Below are positions 5,179 through 7,011 of a DNA stretch of 7,011 nt, piece after piece. Source of the stretch: DATDEW01 sp046590205 (GTDB taxonomy: Bacteria > Bacteroidota > Ignavibacteria > Palsa-1295); NCBI GenBank assembly GCA_046590205.1, contig JBKJTT010000092.1, positions 1-7,011 of the forward strand, written 5' to 3'. Each line of letters begins with the position of its first letter. Within the stretch, counting starts at the first letter, position 1. The notes below the pieces were generated by a model that was given only the letters and a program-made list of their open reading frames with translations, was not told the DNA's origin and made no database searches. The position numbers and the translations under genes were made by a program.

Positions 5179-5670
5179 ATGTTAGAGATCAATCCCGGAC
5201 TTTCCATTTGGACGTTCATCATCTTCGGCGTCCTGCTTTTGCTTTTATCCAAACTTGGCTGGAAGCCCATGCTCGATGGTCTGAAAAACCGCGAGAATGC
5301 GATCGCAGATTCACTTGCAAAAGCTGAACTCGCTCGTTCCGAAGCAGAGAAGCTCATTGCCGAGACCGAACGTCAGCGCAAGCAGCATGAAGATGACCTT
5401 CAGCGTCAGCTACGTGAAGGCAGAGAGTATGCAGAAAAGATGCGTCAAGACCTCATGACAAAGGCGCATGAAGAATCAAAAAAACTTTTGGAGTTAGCCA
5501 GAGCGCAGATCGAGCGCGACACAGCAACCGCACTTAATACGCTTCGCTCTGAAGCCGCTGATATTGCAGTCGAAGCAGCAGGGAAGCTCATTGATATGAA
5601 TCTCAATGACGCCAAAAGCAAAGACATCGTTCAGAAATTTATTGCCGAACTTCCGACAAGCCGTAACTAA
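5179..5670 (+). CDS. atpF: F-type ATP synthase subunit b (peripheral stalk)
   Basis: Subunit b ties subunit a in the membrane to the F1 head so that the head does not turn with the rotor. The protein has 163 residues, close to the usual 156-170. A single membrane helix covers about residues 8-25 (SIWTFIIFGVLLLLLSKL), followed by the family-typical GWKPMLDGLKNRENAIADSL. A long charged helix from about 35 to 135, rich in Ala, Glu, Arg, Lys and Gln, forms the right-handed coiled-coil dimer. The region 124-160 (EAADIAVEAAGKLID and after) is the part expected to bind delta. The ATG start lies directly after a heptamer repeat and has no Shine-Dalgarno. Its stop codon overlaps the atpH start by one base. 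Only one b gene is seen, so a b homodimer is likely, unless a b-prime gene lies elsewhere. Confidence 0.96.
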   Translation: MLEINPGLSIWTFIIFGVLLLLLSKLGWKPMLDGLKNRENAIADSLAKAELARSEAEKLIAETERQRKQHEDDLQRQLREGREYAEKMRQDLMTKAHEESKKLLELARAQIERDTATALNTLRSEAADIAVEAAGKLIDMNLNDAKSKDIVQKFIAELPTSRN

Positions 5671-6224
5671 TGACGCATAGAGTCGCATATCGATACGCAC
5701 TTGCTCTGATCGCCGAAGCCGACGAGAAGAAGATAACCGAACGTGTAGGTCAAGACATGGAGCTTATCCAGACCACTCTTCGTGAGAACTCGCTTCTTCG
5801 CGCAGTTATTTCAACTCCGGTCATTCGTCCGCATCTTCTTGCAACGGCATTCAATGAGATATTTAAGACACATCTTACAAAGGATGTGATGAATCTCTTG
5901 AATCTCCTTATTCATAAAGGCAGAGGAGCATTGCTTGATAAAGTAGCCGAGAATTACCTGCTTATTCTTGACCAGCGTATGAATGTAATGAATGCTACTA
6001 TCACAAGCGCCGAAGAACTCGATGAGAAAGCAAAGTCAGATATTTCTACGAAACTCGGTACTATTATGAAGACGACAGTTCGTCCTTCATATAAGATCAA
6101 CCCATCGCTTCGCGGCGGTTTTGTTGCGAAGGTTGGTGATACGCTCATTGATGCAAGTATTCAGAATCAACTTGAGCTTCTTCGCTCACGACTCAAAGAA
6201 GGCGTAACGAAAACAGTTGTGTAA
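5670..6224 (+). CDS. atpH: F-type ATP synthase subunit delta (OSCP)
   Basis: Delta joins the top of the F1 head to the b stalk. The protein has 184 residues, normal for the family. The N-terminal helical bundle begins with the typical RVAYRYALALIAEADE, and helices continue to about residue 105. The C-terminal domain holds the signature NPSLRGGFVAKVGDTLIDAS at 144-163, followed by the final helix that contacts b. The start codon overlaps the atpF stop (TAATG), so the two are probably coupled in translation, which suits proteins that bind each other. In most operons atpA and atpG come next, but here an unrelated exported protein follows after 93 bases. Confidence 0.95.
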   Translation: MTHRVAYRYALALIAEADEKKITERVGQDMELIQTTLRENSLLRAVISTPVIRPHLLATAFNEIFKTHLTKDVMNLLNLLIHKGRGALLDKVAENYLLILDQRMNVMNATITSAEELDEKAKSDISTKLGTIMKTTVRPSYKINPSLRGGFVAKVGDTLIDASIQNQLELLRSRLKEGVTKTVV

Positions 6225-6230
6225 TATGTG

Positions 6231-6318
6231 TTCTCTTTTCTCTTGTTGCGAGAAAAGATATGTGGAGAATGTCCGAGATTTTGGTACTCATACGCGAAAA
6301 GAGAAGGGACTCGGGACA
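6231..6318 (+). promoter_or_regulatory. Structured leader with competing stems before the exported-protein gene
   Basis: Stem A is a perfect 9-bp hairpin, TCTTTTCTC (6234-6242) with GAGAAAAGA (6250-6258) and a 7-base loop; no T-run follows. Stem B pairs TTCTCTTTTC (6231-6240) with GAAAAGAGAA (6296-6305) over 10 bp and uses most of the same left arm, so A and B exclude each other; B also covers part of the purine-rich AGAAGGGA ribosome-binding candidate (6302-6309). Stem C pairs TGTCCGAG (6270-6277) with CTCGGGACA (6310-6318), one G bulged, and includes the first base of the start codon. The set has the form of a translational switch, but it was read by eye and not folded. Confidence 0.45.
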
Positions 6319-7011
6319 TGAAAAAAATAGGATATATAGTTCTTTGTTTACTAACAGTTCTTTTCTTTGTTGATAGTGCTCTTGCACAAACTTCAAAGAA
6401 GAAAGCGAAGAAGAAGCCCAAGAAGACCGTTCAGCAGGCACCAAAGGTTGAAGTAAAACCAACCTTTACTCGTGAGCCGGGAACAGTAGCAAGCTACTTT
6501 TTCCCCACTGATAGCGGTGCGGCATGGCAGATGCGTACGATTCGGATGCAGTTCGATGATACAGGGAAGATCGTTGCAAGTGATACTACCTTCAATGAGC
6601 AGCGTGTCACGTCGAATAAAGGGTTTTCGCTTCAGCAATTACCCATCGTTATATGCGAGACAAAAGGGTATAAGCTCGGTGGACTTGATACGGCGGTCGG
6701 GAAAGCGTTCTACTACGTTGATGACTCGATAGCGATGACAGTACTGAATAATTCAGTTAGTCACATTGAAAATAGAGTTTTTCTCGTTGCGCCGCTCAAC
6801 GACTCGAACGCTTGGCATGAGAAGTACGACGATTCTGTCTACTGTGTGATTGAATCAATGAATGATTCAATCGAGACACCGATAGGTCGTTTTGATAGCG
6901 TCATCACAACAGTGACACGAGTTGGTTTTACAGAGCTTCGCAAGTATTTTGTGCAAGGATATGGTCTGGTGAAGATCATCTTCCGAGCACCGGGACCCGG
7001 CGGAAGGGGGC
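6318..7011 (+). CDS. Exported protein of unknown function, 3' partial
   Basis: The frame from ATG at 6318 stays open to the window end and gives 231 residues with no stop. Residues 1-23 form a signal peptide (MKKIGYIVLCLLTVLFFVDSALA before QTS). The Cys at 10 lies inside the hydrophobic core and is not a lipobox. Residues 27-36 are nearly all Lys (KKKAKKKPKK), then a Pro/Val linker leads into a probable beta-rich domain. Its start (SYFFPTDSGAAWQM) recalls the YxPl..G..W opening of secreted beta-barrel proteins such as TapB or DUF3108-like families. The later IETPIGRFDSVITTVTRV and YFVQGYGLVKIIF recall the TPaGxFd and yyakGvGlVk motifs of the same group. The purine-rich AGAAGGGA lies 8 bases before the ATG. 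The relationship is a motif-level guess; the function is unknown. It follows atpH on the same strand and may be read from the same transcript. Confidence 0.75.
   Translation, partial: MKKIGYIVLCLLTVLFFVDSALAQTSKKKAKKKPKKTVQQAPKVEVKPTFTREPGTVASYFFPTDSGAAWQMRTIRMQFDDTGKIVASDTTFNEQRVTSNKGFSLQQLPIVICETKGYKLGGLDTAVGKAFYYVDDSIAMTVLNNSVSHIENRVFLVAPLNDSNAWHEKYDDSVYCVIESMNDSIETPIGRFDSVITTVTRVGFTELRKYFVQGYGLVKIIFRAPGPGGRG

Noticed and set aside
1..7011. CRISPR array, transposon, integron, tRNA or rRNA
   Set aside because: No regularly spaced repeats of spacer size, no transposase or integrase frame, no terminal inverted repeats with target duplications, and no tRNA-like or rRNA-like segment was recognised on either strand.

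Overview
The window holds the Fo half of a bacterial F-type ATP synthase locus, with several secreted-protein genes around it. The organism is most likely in the Fibrobacterota-Chlorobiota-Bacteroidota superphylum, and a Bacteroidota, Ignavibacteria or Kapabacteria-like lineage fits best. The evidence is a C-terminal type IX secretion (T9SS) sorting domain on the protein at 1977-2735, a TTG-N20-TAnnTTTG Bacteroidota-type promoter at 1363-1393, mostly absent Shine-Dalgarno sequences, and an ATP synthase subunit a with a long N-terminal exported extension. The genus cannot be fixed from sequence reading alone.

Left part (1-1535): the 3' end of a gene for an exported, Gly/Thr/Ser/Asn-rich protein that resembles phage tail fibres. 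It is closed by a perfect 11-bp terminator hairpin and followed by about 300 bases without a convincing gene. That gap carries one good promoter match and several short repeats. Middle left (1536-2988): a small AtpZ-type membrane protein on the minus strand, divergent from a Spy-like/T9SS-cargo secreted protein on the plus strand. A 252-base region with terminator-like hairpins, one DnaA-box match and palindromes follows.

Right part (2989-6224): five plus-strand genes in the order AtpI-like four-helix membrane protein (TTG start), atpB (a), atpE (c), atpF (b) and atpH (delta). Together they encode the membrane rotor, the stator and the OSCP-type connector. Subunit a has the essential Arg (R336) and the swapped His345/Glu379 pair. 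Subunit c has Glu59 in a proton-type context. The operon is compact except for an 80% A+T leader before atpE and a 177-base gap between atpE and atpF. That gap holds nested inverted repeats and a four-copy heptamer repeat. Both could help make more c than a, b or delta, but this is inference.

The usual atpA-atpG genes do not follow atpH. After a 93-base leader with competing stems, one of which includes the start codon, comes a partial gene for another exported protein (6318 to the window end). F1 genes atpA, G, D and C must lie elsewhere. I found no wholly new system. The leads most worth following are the leader at 6231-6318, the atpE-atpF gap, the detached and inverted atpZ, and the candidate small-RNA promoter at 1363-1393.
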